Assembly (NCBI GenBank): GCA_021324825.1
Contig: JAJPII010000010.1
Location: 62,001-126,000, forward strand
Source: Spartobacteria bacterium
GTDB taxonomy: Bacteria; Verrucomicrobiota; Verrucomicrobiia; Chthoniobacterales; Chthoniobacteraceae
Direction: 5' to 3'
DNA length: 64,000 nucleotides
Positions within the stretch are counted from its first letter, which is position 1. The number at the start of each line of letters is the position of its first letter. Shown in pieces: positions 25,962 through 34,833 of this stretch. Below the pieces are notes generated by a model. It was not told the DNA's origin. It saw nothing but the letters and a program-made list of their open reading frames with translations, and made no database searches. The position numbers and the translations under genes are program-made.

Positions 25962-27386
25962 TTATTCCGCGCCGATGGAGGATGAGAGGGATTCGGCGAT
26001 GCGGTCGGCGTGGGCGTTGATGCGCTCCCCGTCGCGGCCTTCTATCAACAGCCGGATTTTTGGTTCCGTGCCGGAATAGCGCAACAGGACGCGCCCGCGG
26101 CCGGCCAGTTCCTTCTCGGCCTCGCCGACGAGCCGTGTGACGTCCGGCAGGGCGGAGAGCTCGGGCTTTTCCCTGACCTTCAGATTCCGCTGCGCCTGGG
26201 GGTACTTGGAGAGGCATTTCTTCAACTCGCTCAGCGGTTTTCCTGTTTCGACCATTATCCTCAGCACTTGCAGGGCGCTGATGATGCCGTCCCCCGTGGT
26301 GGCATAGTCGCGGAAGATCATGTGGCCGCTCTGTTCGCCGCCGAGGTTCAGGTCGCCCTTCATCATTTCCGCGATGACGTAGCGGTCGCCGACCTTCGTC
26401 CGCACGACTTGGCCGCCCCTGGCGGCAAGGGCTTCGTCCAGGCCGAAGTTGCTCATGACGGTTGCGACCAGCGTGTTCTTCGCGAGGTGCCCCTGCGAGA
26501 GCAGGTCGATGGCTGCGATGGCCATGATCTCGTCGCCGTCGACGATCTCGCCGTTCTCGTCGCAGAGCAGCGCGCGATCCGCGTCGCCGTCGTGCGTGAT
26601 GCCGACCTGGGCGCGCGTTTCCTTCACCAGCCGGCGGATTTCCTCGGGATAGGTGCTGCCGCAGTCACGGTTGATGTTCCGCCCGTTGGGCGTCAGGTGC
26701 GCGACGATGGCGTCCGCGCCGAGTTCGCGCAGGACGCAAGGCGTGGACCTATAGCCCGCGCCGTTCGCGCAATCGACGGCGATGCGGAGGCTTTCCAGGG
26801 TCAGGCCGCGGGGGAAGCTCCGTTTGGCGAACTCGACGTAGCGCCCCAGGGCGTCGTCGATGCGCGTGGCCCGCCCGATCTTGCCCGCCGTGGGGCGGAT
26901 CGACTCGATCTCTCCGCTGAAGACGAGGTTCTCGATGCGCGATTCGATCTCGTCATCCAGCTTGTAGCCGTCGTGCCGGAAGAATTTGATGCCGTTGTCC
27001 TCGTACGGATTGTGCGAGGCGGAGAGGACGATGCCGGCGTACGCCCGCAGGGAGCGCGTGATGTAAGCGACCCCGGGCGTGGGCAGCGGGCCGATAAGGA
27101 TGACATCGACCCCGAGCGACATGATGCCCGCGGCGAGCGCGTTCTCCAGCATGTAGCCGGAGAGCCGCGTATCCTTCCCGATCACGATCTTCGAACGGTG
27201 CGCGGGTCGCGCCCCGCTCCCAAGCTGTGTTATCACGTGCGCCGCCGCGCGGCCCAGTTTCAATGCGGTCTCCGCGGTCACGGGCTCGATGTTCGCCACC
27301 CCGCGCACGCCGTCCGTGCCGAAGAGCTTCCGTTGCGAGCCGTTCGCGGGGGCTTTTTTCGCGCGTTTAATGGGGGGCTGTTCCAT
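25962..27386 (-). CDS. glmM: Phosphoglucosamine mutase
   Basis: Converts glucosamine-6-phosphate to glucosamine-1-phosphate for peptidoglycan and LPS precursors. It has 474 residues. The FGTDGVRG start is at residues 22-29, the phosphoserine is in LSASHNP (Ser124), and the metal-binding loop is THDGDADRA (about 257-265). The phosphate-binding RYSGTEPKIRL is near the end. A 20-residue basic N-terminal extension precedes the usual start. It is downstream of cdaA (20 bp gap), the order seen in cdaA-glmM operons, but without ybbR between. Confidence 0.95.
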   Translation of the reverse strand: MEQPPIKRAKKAPANGSQRKLFGTDGVRGVANIEPVTAETALKLGRAAAHVITQLGSGARPAHRSKIVIGKDTRLSGYMLENALAAGIMSLGVDVILIGPLPTPGVAYITRSLRAYAGIVLSASHNPYEDNGIKFFRHDGYKLDDEIESRIENLVFSGEIESIRPTAGKIGRATRIDDALGRYVEFAKRSFPRGLTLESLRIAVDCANGAGYRSTPCVLRELGADAIVAHLTPNGRNINRDCGSTYPEEIRRLVKETRAQVGITHDGDADRALLCDENGEIVDGDEIMAIAAIDLLSQGHLAKNTLVATVMSNFGLDEALAARGGQVVRTKVGDRYVIAEMMKGDLNLGGEQSGHMIFRDYATTGDGIISALQVLRIMVETGKPLSELKKCLSKYPQAQRNLKVREKPELSALPDVTRLVGEAEKELAGRGRVLLRYSGTEPKIRLLIEGRDGERINAHADRIAESLSSSIGAE

Positions 27387-27406
27387 GACTGTGGATGATC
27401 TCCAGG

Positions 27407-28279
27407 CTAGAAGGCGAGGGTGTCTCCTCCATCTTTTTGATGAGGAACCAGAGGGCTATCGCGAGAAGCAGCGACCCGATCTTCGCCGCCGGGTTCCGCA
27501 GGATTAACTTTTTCATATTTCTCGATCAGGAGCAGCCGGGCGAGGCGACGCCGGAAACTCTCGGGATCGAAGTTACGTTCCACCTTGCCCCGATGACAAA
27601 TCGAAACGATGCCCGTCTCTTCGGAGACGACCACCGCGACGGCGTCGGATTCCTCGGTGATCCCCAGCCCGGCCCGGTGCCGCAACCCGAGATTCCGGTC
27701 CAGGTCCTCCCGCTGGCTGACGGGAAAGATGGACGCGGCGGCCAGTATGCGGTCGTTGCGGACGATGAGGCCGCCGTCGTGCAACGGGGTCTTCGGCTGG
27801 AAGATGGTGATGATAAGCTCGGGCGAGACCTGGCAGTCGATGGCGACGCCGCTCTCGGCGAAGACGTTCAGGTTGGTATCCTGCTCCAGGGCGATGAGCG
27901 CGCCGAACTCGCGGTTCGACAGCTCGAAGACGGCCTCGGTGAGGATCTCGAGGGTCTCCCGGCTCTGCCTGGCGGTGGAAAAGATGTGCTGGCTGCCGAG
28001 CGCCGCCAGCGCGCGCCGCAGCTCCGGCTGGAAGATGACGACGAGCGTGATCGCAAAAAACGCCGCCAGCCCGCGGATAAGCCAGTTGATGACCTCCAGG
28101 TGCAGCAGTTGCGAGACGAGCGTGACCGCGACAAAGATTACGACGAGCCCGGTGAGCACCTTGGCGCCGCGCGTGCCGCGAAAGTACAGGTAGCCGTAGT
28201 AGATCGGCACGTAGAGGATGGCGATCTCGATGACCGACCGCCAGTTGTCGCCCACGAAATTCCAGAGCGAGTCGATCAT
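27407..28279 (-). CDS. cdaA: Diadenylate cyclase CdaA (c-di-AMP synthase)
   Basis: A 290-residue membrane enzyme. Three hydrophobic helices lie at about 15-85, then the DAC domain from about 100. Catalytic motifs are LHDGGLIV (DGA-type) and GLRHRAGLGITEESDAV (RHR). It makes c-di-AMP from two ATP. The C-terminal 40 residues after the domain are poorly conserved and charged. Its ATG overlaps the folP stop (ATGA), and glmM follows. The pairing with GlmM matches the known regulatory interaction in Firmicutes. Confidence 0.93.
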   Translation of the reverse strand: MIDSLWNFVGDNWRSVIEIAILYVPIYYGYLYFRGTRGAKVLTGLVVIFVAVTLVSQLLHLEVINWLIRGLAAFFAITLVVIFQPELRRALAALGSQHIFSTARQSRETLEILTEAVFELSNREFGALIALEQDTNLNVFAESGVAIDCQVSPELIITIFQPKTPLHDGGLIVRNDRILAAASIFPVSQREDLDRNLGLRHRAGLGITEESDAVAVVVSEETGIVSICHRGKVERNFDPESFRRRLARLLLIEKYEKVNPAEPGGEDRVAASRDSPLVPHQKDGGDTLAF

Positions 28280-29085
28280 GACAGGATCGCCTCCGTCATT
28301 CGCAGCGCCTCGGCGTGCGCCTTCACGTCATGCACGCGGAAGACGGCCGCCCCTTGTTCGCGCGCGAAGCTCGTGATCGCCACCGCCGGCCAAAGGCGAT
28401 CCTCCATCGCCCCGCCTAAAAACGACTTTCGCGAGACGCCCACGGCGAGCGGACGTTCCGCCAGCGTGTCCAGATGCCGGAGGAGCCGGAGATTATGGGC
28501 GACTGATTTTCCAAAACCAATGCCCGGATCGAAGACGATGCACATCGGGTCTATGCCCGAGCCTATGGCTAGCGCGAGAGATTGTCTAAAAAAAACGCCG
28601 ACTTCCTCGACGACATCCTCGTAGCGCGGCGCGGCCTGCATATCGCGCGGCGTGCCTTGCATGTGGCAGAGGATGACGCCCGCGCCCGTGTCGCGCGCCG
28701 CCTCGCGCATCGCCGGGTCGCGCAAGCCGGAGATGTCGTTGATGATCGCCGCCCCGCGCGCCACCGCTTCCCGGGCTACGCCCGCCTTGTAAGTGTCGAT
28801 GGAAAGGAGGCCCGCGCCGAGCGCGGCCACGGCTTCCACCACCGGCAGCACCCTCGCTCTCTCGATTTCCTCCGGCACGGGCAGCGCTCCGGGGCGCGTC
28901 GATTCGCCGCCGATGTCGATGATGTCCGCCCCTTCGCCGAGCATCCGCCGGGCGTGTTCCACCGCGTCGGATAAGGCCGCATACTTGCCACCATCCCAAA
29001 ACGAATCTAGCGTTACGTTGAGAATCCCCATTATCAGCGCCCGCCCGCCAAGATCGACATCCCCTTTTTTTGTTCTCCAGATCAT
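28276..29085 (-). CDS. folP: Dihydropteroate synthase
   Basis: Joins pABA and the pterin pyrophosphate in folate synthesis. It has 269 residues. The first signature is present as MGILNVTLDSFWDGG (about 19-33), where the usual Pro of NVTPDSF is Leu and a Trp follows. The second signature GGESTRPGA and the C-terminal RVHDVKAHAEALRM are normal. It is the first gene of folP-cdaA-glmM and divergent from the aminopeptidase gene (58 bp). The altered loop is worth noting for sulfonamide response. Confidence 0.93.
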   Translation of the reverse strand: MIWRTKKGDVDLGGRALIMGILNVTLDSFWDGGKYAALSDAVEHARRMLGEGADIIDIGGESTRPGALPVPEEIERARVLPVVEAVAALGAGLLSIDTYKAGVAREAVARGAAIINDISGLRDPAMREAARDTGAGVILCHMQGTPRDMQAAPRYEDVVEEVGVFFRQSLALAIGSGIDPMCIVFDPGIGFGKSVAHNLRLLRHLDTLAERPLAVGVSRKSFLGGAMEDRLWPAVAITSFAREQGAAVFRVHDVKAHAEALRMTEAILS

Positions 29086-29143
29086 CTATCGTGCAAGTTG
29101 TTGACGCAGCTTCCCCGCATCGCATTCGACATTTTCTAAACTC

Positions 29144-30304
29144 ATGGAAACCACCGCCCCGCAGCCCGTCGCCAAGAAAACGTTCCCGCCCTTCAACCTC
29201 GTCCGGCTCCTGCGGACGGTCTTCGCCCCGCGCGCCGGAGAGAGGATCTGCATCCTCATCGACCTCGCCGAACCAAGGGAGGCGGCCGAATTCGCCTTTT
29301 TGAAGAATCCGGCGCTCACCATCCAGCGGCACGCCTTCGAGGATTTCTACCAGGCCCTGCATCGCGGCGCCATCGCCGAACTGGGGCTGCAAGGCGGCGA
29401 AATGTTCGCCTACAAGGTCACGGGCGGCAGCAACCTCGACCTGCCGGACGAAGCCGTCGCCACGGATGGCACGGCTCTCAGCCTCGCGAAGGATGTCTAT
29501 CCCAACTACGACCTCATCCTTTGCATCTCGACTTTCTCCGCCACTGCGCCGTTGACGGCGTTCGCGAAGCAATTCGGCTTCCGGGGCGCCACGCTGCACG
29601 GGGTCAACCCCGTCATCCTGCGCTCCGGCCTCGCGGTGGATTACAACGAAGTGAGCCGCCAGGCGGAAAAGCTGCGGCTCGGGATGACGCGGGCCGATTT
29701 CGTGGAGATTGACTTCGAGGCCGCGGGCCGCGCGCACACGCTGCGGCTGGAGCTTGGCCGCCAGGAAGCGCAAAAAAGCCACGGCCTCTGCCGGGGCGGC
29801 CCGGACGTAGCGAACCTGCCCGCGGGCGAAATCTATTTCGTGCCCAAAGGCGCGGAGGGCGAGTTCCCGATGCGCTACGAGGACGGCACCCTCGGCCTCA
29901 TGGAAGTCTCCGGCGGGCGCATTCAAAAAGCGTCCTTGATAAAGGGGAGCCAGGAGACGATCCAGGCGCACCAGCGCAAGCTCGCTTCCGATCCCGTGAC
30001 GGGCGAGCTCGGGGAACTCGGGTTCGGCACGCAGGAACTTCCCGTCTCGGGCCGCGACATCCAGGACGAGAAAATCCTCGGCACGCTGCACGTCGCCACC
30101 GGGCGGAGCGACCACCTGGGCGGCAGCCTGACGCCGGACAAGTTCGCGAACAAACTCAACGCCACGCACGACGACATCCTTTTCTCGCCGAGCAAGACGC
30201 CGGAGATAGCCGTGACGCAAGTGCGCATGGCGCGCAACGGAGCGACCGAAGTGCTCATCGAGAACTACGAGCCGGTTTACCTGCGGAAGCTCCTTGAAGA
30301 ATAG
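29144..30304 (+). CDS. M29-like aminopeptidase
   Basis: A 386-residue protein with the layout of clan MQ/M29 metalloaminopeptidases. The N-terminal alpha/beta part (about 1-250) is followed by the metal site region GELGFGTQ (near 290), DEKILGTLHVATGRSDHLGG (about 310-330) and THDDILFS (near 350). These match the Glu, Glu, His, Tyr/His and Asp ligand pattern of the family by position. No signal peptide. Its 3' end overlaps the methyltransferase gene by 11 bp, suggesting a joint function. Confidence 0.75.
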   Translation: METTAPQPVAKKTFPPFNLVRLLRTVFAPRAGERICILIDLAEPREAAEFAFLKNPALTIQRHAFEDFYQALHRGAIAELGLQGGEMFAYKVTGGSNLDLPDEAVATDGTALSLAKDVYPNYDLILCISTFSATAPLTAFAKQFGFRGATLHGVNPVILRSGLAVDYNEVSRQAEKLRLGMTRADFVEIDFEAAGRAHTLRLELGRQEAQKSHGLCRGGPDVANLPAGEIYFVPKGAEGEFPMRYEDGTLGLMEVSGGRIQKASLIKGSQETIQAHQRKLASDPVTGELGELGFGTQELPVSGRDIQDEKILGTLHVATGRSDHLGGSLTPDKFANKLNATHDDILFSPSKTPEIAVTQVRMARNGATEVLIENYEPVYLRKLLEE

Positions 30305-31022
30305 CGGCTACGAGTCCGCGCGGCTCCTTTCCGAATACCTGCTCTTCCACTACGGCGCGCCGCGAGAGATCCTGCCGTACGACTTCGGGCCGCGCGACGC
30401 CCTGGACTTCCCACGGCGCTGCGTCACGGAGTGCCTGGACGCCTCCCGCCGCCCGGCGCGCGCCCTGGACGTCGGTTGCGCGGTCGGCCGCGCGACGTTC
30501 GAACTGGCCCGCCATTGCGAAGAAGCGGTGGGCGTCGATTTTTCCCGCGGTTTCATAAAAGCCGCGCGGACGCTGCAAAGCGCGGGAGAACTTTCCTACG
30601 AGCGGGTGGACGAAGGCGCCCTCACCACGCGCTGCACGGCGGCGGCGCCGGCCGGGATCGACCGCGCGAGGGTGCGCTTCGAAACGGGCGACGCGATGAA
30701 TCTGCCCGAAGACCTCGGGGTCTTCGACGTGGTTCTCGCCGCGAACCTCATTTGCCGCCTTTCCGACCCAGCGCGTTTCCTGCTCGCCGCGCCGCGGCTG
30801 GTCAAGCCCGGCGGGCAACTCATCCTGACTTCGCCCCACACATGGCTGGAGGAATTCACTCCGCGCGCGAACTGGCTCGGCGGTTCCCGGCTTCAAGGCT
30901 TGCTCGAGGCCGGCTTCACACTGGAGCGCCGTTTCGACATGCCGTTCCTCATCCGCGAACACCGGCGGAAATTCCAGTGGAGCGTGGCGGAGGCGACGCT
31001 TTGGACGCGGCTTATTTCGTGA
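30294..31022 (+). CDS. SAM methyltransferase resembling the OvoA C-terminal domain (4-mercaptohistidine N1-methyltransferase type)
   Basis: A 242-residue class I methyltransferase. Its start (YESARLLSEYLLFHYG) and the following LPYDFGPRDALDFPRRCV match the stand-alone OvoA-C-type proteins. The SAM site is ALDVGCAVGRATFELAR (about 57-73), with a conserved D in VGVDFSRGF. The TTG start lies within the end of the aminopeptidase gene. In ovothiol synthesis this domain methylates 5-thiohistidine; the OvoA sulfoxide synthase part is not in the window. Its end overlaps opcA convergently by 11 bp. Confidence 0.7.
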   Translation: MKNSGYESARLLSEYLLFHYGAPREILPYDFGPRDALDFPRRCVTECLDASRRPARALDVGCAVGRATFELARHCEEAVGVDFSRGFIKAARTLQSAGELSYERVDEGALTTRCTAAAPAGIDRARVRFETGDAMNLPEDLGVFDVVLAANLICRLSDPARFLLAAPRLVKPGGQLILTSPHTWLEEFTPRANWLGGSRLQGLLEAGFTLERRFDMPFLIREHRRKFQWSVAEATLWTRLIS

Positions 31023-32058
31023 AGAGCGGCAGCGCGGCCGTCAGCGCCTTGAGATAAACGGTGTGCTTGGCGCCCATCATCAATTCCTGGTCCAGCAGGT
31101 CGATCGTCTCTTCCTTGCCTGCGCGCAGGAGGTAGTGCCGCTCTCCGTCGGGCAGGGTGTAATCCGCATGGAAGAAGTCTGAATGCGGGTCGCGGGAGAA
31201 GCTGAATACCGCAGTCTTGCAGGCGATCTCGCAACGGCTGACGGCGGCGCCTTCCTTCTCCTCGATCTTCCCGCGAATCGTTTCGCCGGAGACGGTCTCG
31301 TAGAGGAGATTGGCCGCATCGACCAGCTTCCATTTTAGCTGCGCGGCGAGCCACCCCGCCAGGAGATACGCCGAGGAGCGGAACCCGGGAGCGCACGTCA
31401 TTTTCCAGCCCTGGACGCAATCGAGATGCGGCAGGTTTTCGGGATTATCGTAAAGCTGGGCGAGCGTCTGGCGCAGATAGAGGGTGCGCGCCCAGTTCAG
31501 ATCGCGCACCGTCAGGCGCGAACGGGCCGGGAACTCGCGCAGCAACGCAAACGGCTTTTTCCATTCGCTCCACGAAGCGCTGTCGAAGATGAAGCGGTCC
31601 ACCCACGTCAGAAGCTGCTCGTCGATCGGCCTGTCCAGCCTCGCCTGCCACCAGAGATAGAGAGGCAGGTCCGAGTCCAGGTTTGAAAAGAGGATGTTCG
31701 GGAAGACGCCCTTTACGCTTCCTTCCAGCAGGAAGGATATTTGTTCGCAACAGACCTGCTTCGCCCCGGCGCGGCTCATGTGGCAGTGCGCGCTTATCCA
31801 CGCCTGCGCGCGGTTGTTCGGTGAATCGGGCTCGACCGCGACGACGATCGCGCGGCAGGCGTGGTCGCGGGTGAACGCCGAGATGAGGTCCGTGTTCTCC
31901 GTCAGCGCGGCCTCGCCCTCGCAATAGACCGCGAGGTTCATGAGGGAGGCCCGCGTCGAGCCGCCAGCGTCCTCTTCCCACAGCTTTTTCAACTCGCGCT
32001 GGATCTGCCCGATCTCGACCGGCATCCCTCGCGAAAAGGTAACGTCGCTTCCGGCCAC
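31012..32058 (-). CDS. opcA: Glucose-6-phosphate dehydrogenase assembly protein OpcA
   Basis: A 348-residue OpcA family protein, an activator of Zwf in cyanobacteria and actinobacteria. Features are the N-terminal MNLAVYCEGE region, the central PLYLWWQARLDRP (about 135) and RSSAYLLAGWLAAQL (about 228). It starts with GTG overlapping the zwf stop by one base (TAGTG), so translation is coupled to zwf. The pairing strongly supports the name. Confidence 0.88.
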   Translation of the reverse strand: MAGSDVTFSRGMPVEIGQIQRELKKLWEEDAGGSTRASLMNLAVYCEGEAALTENTDLISAFTRDHACRAIVVAVEPDSPNNRAQAWISAHCHMSRAGAKQVCCEQISFLLEGSVKGVFPNILFSNLDSDLPLYLWWQARLDRPIDEQLLTWVDRFIFDSASWSEWKKPFALLREFPARSRLTVRDLNWARTLYLRQTLAQLYDNPENLPHLDCVQGWKMTCAPGFRSSAYLLAGWLAAQLKWKLVDAANLLYETVSGETIRGKIEEKEGAAVSRCEIACKTAVFSFSRDPHSDFFHADYTLPDGERHYLLRAGKEETIDLLDQELMMGAKHTVYLKALTAALPLFTK

Positions 32059-33596
32059 TACAGTCTTCTCCAGGCCCGCCCGTCGCGCTGCAAAAGCTCA
32101 TCCGCTTCCTTCGGCCCCCAGGAGCCGGAAGGGTACGGGCAGAGCGGCGGCGGGGCTGGCGGCTTGTGCCATGCGTCCTCGATGGCGTCGATGAATTTCC
32201 AGGCCGTCTCGACCTCGTCGCGGCGGGCGAAAAGCGTGGCGTCGCCGCTCATCGCGTCCAGGAGCAGCCTTTCATATGCCTCCGGGCTGGCCTTGCCGAA
32301 GGAGGTCCCGTAGTGGAAATCCATCTTCACCGGCTCGATGCGGATCGCCGCGCCGGGCATCTTGGCTTCCATCTTCAGCGAGATTCCCTCGTCCGGCTGG
32401 ATGCGGATGACCAGGACGTTCTGATCCAGCACCGCCCCGCCCTTGTTGAAGAGCACCGAGGGCGCGCTCATGAACTGGACGGCTATCTCGGTGCTCGATT
32501 TCGGCAGGCGCTTGCCCACGCGCACATAGAACGGCACGCCCGCCCAGCGCCAGTTATCCACCAACAGCCGCAGCGCCACGAAGGTCTCCGTCATCGACCC
32601 GGGGTTCACCCTTTCCTCCTGCCGGTAAGCCTGCACGTCCTTCCCGCCGATGGCGCCCGCCGCGTACTGGCCGCGGACGACGTTCTCCGCGACTTCCGCG
32701 CCGGTCATGTTGCGGAGGGAACGGATGACTTTCACCTTCTCGTCGCGCACGCTGTCGGCGGTCAGGTCCGTGGGCGGTTCCATCGCCACGAGGCAGAGGA
32801 GTTGCAGGAGATGGTTCTGCACCATGTCGCGCAGCGCGCCCGCGCCTTCGTAGTAAGGGCCGCGGCCCTCGACCCCGAGCGGCTCGCTCGCCGTTATCTG
32901 GACGTGATCAATGTAGCGGTGGTTCCAGAGCGGCTCGAAGATGGCGTTCGCGAAACGCAGCACCATGATGTTCTGCGCCGTCTCCTTCCCGAGGAAATGG
33001 TCTATGCGGTACGTATCCTTCTCCGCGAACGTCCCGCTGACCGTGGCGTTCAGCTTCCGCGCGCTCGGCAGATCGGTGCCGAATGGCTTTTCCACCACGA
33101 TGCGCGCCCAGCTCCCCTCGCGCGTCTTGTTCAAGCCGCTCTTTTTAAGATGCAGGCAAATGTCCTCGAACTGATCCGGCGCCACCGCGAGGTAGAAAAG
33201 CCGGTTGCCCCGCGTGCCGCGCTCGGCGTCGATCTTCTCCAGCCGCTCCGCGAGCTTCGTGTATCCCTCCGCATCGCCAAATTCGCTGCGATGATAGAAG
33301 ATCGACTGTGTGAAATTCTCCCACACCTCCTCGCGCACGGTCTGGCGCGAAAATTTTTTCAACGCATCGCCCAACTCCTCGCGGAACTGGTCGTCCGTCT
33401 TGTCGCGCCGGGCGAAACCGACGACCGTGAGAGCCGACGGCAGATCGCCATCCGCGGCGATGTTGTAAAGAGCGGGAATGAGTTTCCGATGGGTCAGGTC
33501 TCCGGTCGCTCCAAAAATGACGACCGTGCAAGGCTGCGGCATCGGTCGGCTGGAAAGTCCTTCGCGGAGAGGATTGGTCTGGGTGTTCGAGTTCAC
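32058..33596 (-). CDS. zwf: Glucose-6-phosphate 1-dehydrogenase
   Basis: First step of the oxidative pentose phosphate pathway. It has 512 residues, starting at a GTG. The NADP fingerprint is VVIFGATGDLTHRKLIPAL (about 25-43), and the active-site RIDHFLGKE is near 198-206. EKPFGTDL precedes it, as expected. A short proline-rich stretch (PPAPPPLCPYP) lies near the C-terminus, before the typical SWGPKEADELL end. opcA is coupled downstream. It is divergent from fba across a 243-bp gap that holds a repeat. Confidence 0.95.
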   Translation of the reverse strand: MNSNTQTNPLREGLSSRPMPQPCTVVIFGATGDLTHRKLIPALYNIAADGDLPSALTVVGFARRDKTDDQFREELGDALKKFSRQTVREEVWENFTQSIFYHRSEFGDAEGYTKLAERLEKIDAERGTRGNRLFYLAVAPDQFEDICLHLKKSGLNKTREGSWARIVVEKPFGTDLPSARKLNATVSGTFAEKDTYRIDHFLGKETAQNIMVLRFANAIFEPLWNHRYIDHVQITASEPLGVEGRGPYYEGAGALRDMVQNHLLQLLCLVAMEPPTDLTADSVRDEKVKVIRSLRNMTGAEVAENVVRGQYAAGAIGGKDVQAYRQEERVNPGSMTETFVALRLLVDNWRWAGVPFYVRVGKRLPKSSTEIAVQFMSAPSVLFNKGGAVLDQNVLVIRIQPDEGISLKMEAKMPGAAIRIEPVKMDFHYGTSFGKASPEAYERLLLDAMSGDATLFARRDEVETAWKFIDAIEDAWHKPPAPPPLCPYPSGSWGPKEADELLQRDGRAWRRL

Positions 33597-33678
33597 GGCA
33601 AGCCGAGAGTAAGCGCCGCCCGCCCGTTAGCCAAACGCAAAATGACCGTCTGCCGAGAGTTCCCCTCTTTGCGTGGCA

Positions 33679-33773
33679 ATCATGCACGAGCGGCATCCGT
33701 TGTAGCGGCGGCTGTGCCAGCCGCCTGGAGCGGGAGGCAACGCCGTTCCACGTCTTCAAGGCGCCTCTACAAC
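33679..33773. repeat. Degenerate copy of the composite repeat in the zwf-fba gap
   Basis: ATCATGCAC at 33679 recalls the TAGAGC-end motif. From 33699 a 27-bp arm differs by one base from the arm at 24505, and the loop start TGGAGCGGGAGGCAACGCC is identical. The second arm has lost its centre (33758-33773 remains), so the palindrome is broken. The rest of the 243-bp gap between the divergent genes shows no gene; it must hold both promoters. Confidence 0.75.
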
Positions 33774-33839
33774 TGGGCATCGCGCCCCCTCGGGTTTTTT
33801 CCTTGCCTGCCGCGCCGGGCGGGGGGATTATCTGGTTCT

Positions 33840-34814
33840 ATGATCGTCCCAACTGCCGGCCTCTACAAAATCGCTTACGGCAAATATGCGATTGGCGCCT
33901 ATAACATCAACAACCTCGAACAGACGACGGGCCTCTTCCGCGGCTGCATCGACAGCAAGGCTCCTTTCATCATCCAGCTTTCCAGGGGCGCGCGCAAATA
34001 CGCCGACAAGCGCATGCTCGAAGCCATCATCCGCACCGCGGAAGAGATTTTCCCCGAGGCGATCTTCGCGGTGCATCTGGACCATGGCGACGAGGAGTCG
34101 TGCTACGACTGCATCGAGTCGGGCTTTTACAGTTCGGTGATGATCGACGCCAGCCACGAACCGTTCGAGGAGAACGTGGCCATAACCAAGCGCGTCGTGG
34201 ATCGCGCGCACGCGGCGGGCGTAAGCGTCGAGGCGGAACTCGGCATGCTCGGCGGAGTGGAGGAAGACATCAAGGTGGATGAAGGCAACGCCTGCCTGAC
34301 GAACCCCGCGGAGGCGGTCGAGTTCGTCCGCCGCACCGGGTGCGACGCGCTCGCGGCGGCCATCGGCACCAGCCACGGCGCGTACAAGTTCAAGGGCCAG
34401 CAGAGCCTGCACTTCGAGGTCATCGACGAAATCCAGAAACGCATCCACGGCACGCCCATCGTGATGCACGGCAGTTCCAGCGTCCCGATCTCCGAAGTGG
34501 AGCGGATAAACGCCGCCGGCGGCAAGCTCGACCCGAGCGCGCGCGGCGTGAACGAGAACGAGTACCTGCCCGCCGCCAAGCTCGGCGTCACGAAGGTCAA
34601 CATCGACACGGACGGACGCCTCGTCTGGACGCGCGTCCACCGCGAATTCTTCCGCGACAAGCCGTCGGAGTTCGATTTCCGCCCGCCGGGCAAAATCTTC
34701 ATGGATGAATACGCCAAGTTCATCGCGCACAAAAACGGCAAGCTCGGCTCGGCCGGGGAACTTCCCAACATGCGCAAGGCGCTGGAGAAGTCCGCCGCCG
34801 TCGTGGCTGCATAG
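33840..34814 (+). CDS. fba: Class II fructose-bisphosphate aldolase
   Basis: A 324-residue zinc aldolase of glycolysis and gluconeogenesis. Zinc and substrate residues are visible in VHLDHGDEE (about 78-86), the EAELGMLGG loop (about 133), AAIGTSHGAYKF (about 173-184) and MHGSSSVP (about 208-215). The frame is open far upstream over the zwf shadow, but the ATG at 33840 begins exactly at the domain. The metallophosphoesterase follows 19 bp later. Confidence 0.93.
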   Translation: MIVPTAGLYKIAYGKYAIGAYNINNLEQTTGLFRGCIDSKAPFIIQLSRGARKYADKRMLEAIIRTAEEIFPEAIFAVHLDHGDEESCYDCIESGFYSSVMIDASHEPFEENVAITKRVVDRAHAAGVSVEAELGMLGGVEEDIKVDEGNACLTNPAEAVEFVRRTGCDALAAAIGTSHGAYKFKGQQSLHFEVIDEIQKRIHGTPIVMHGSSSVPISEVERINAAGGKLDPSARGVNENEYLPAAKLGVTKVNIDTDGRLVWTRVHREFFRDKPSEFDFRPPGKIFMDEYAKFIAHKNGKLGSAGELPNMRKALEKSAAVVAA

Positions 34815-34833
34815 CTGGCGTTGATCCAGCATC

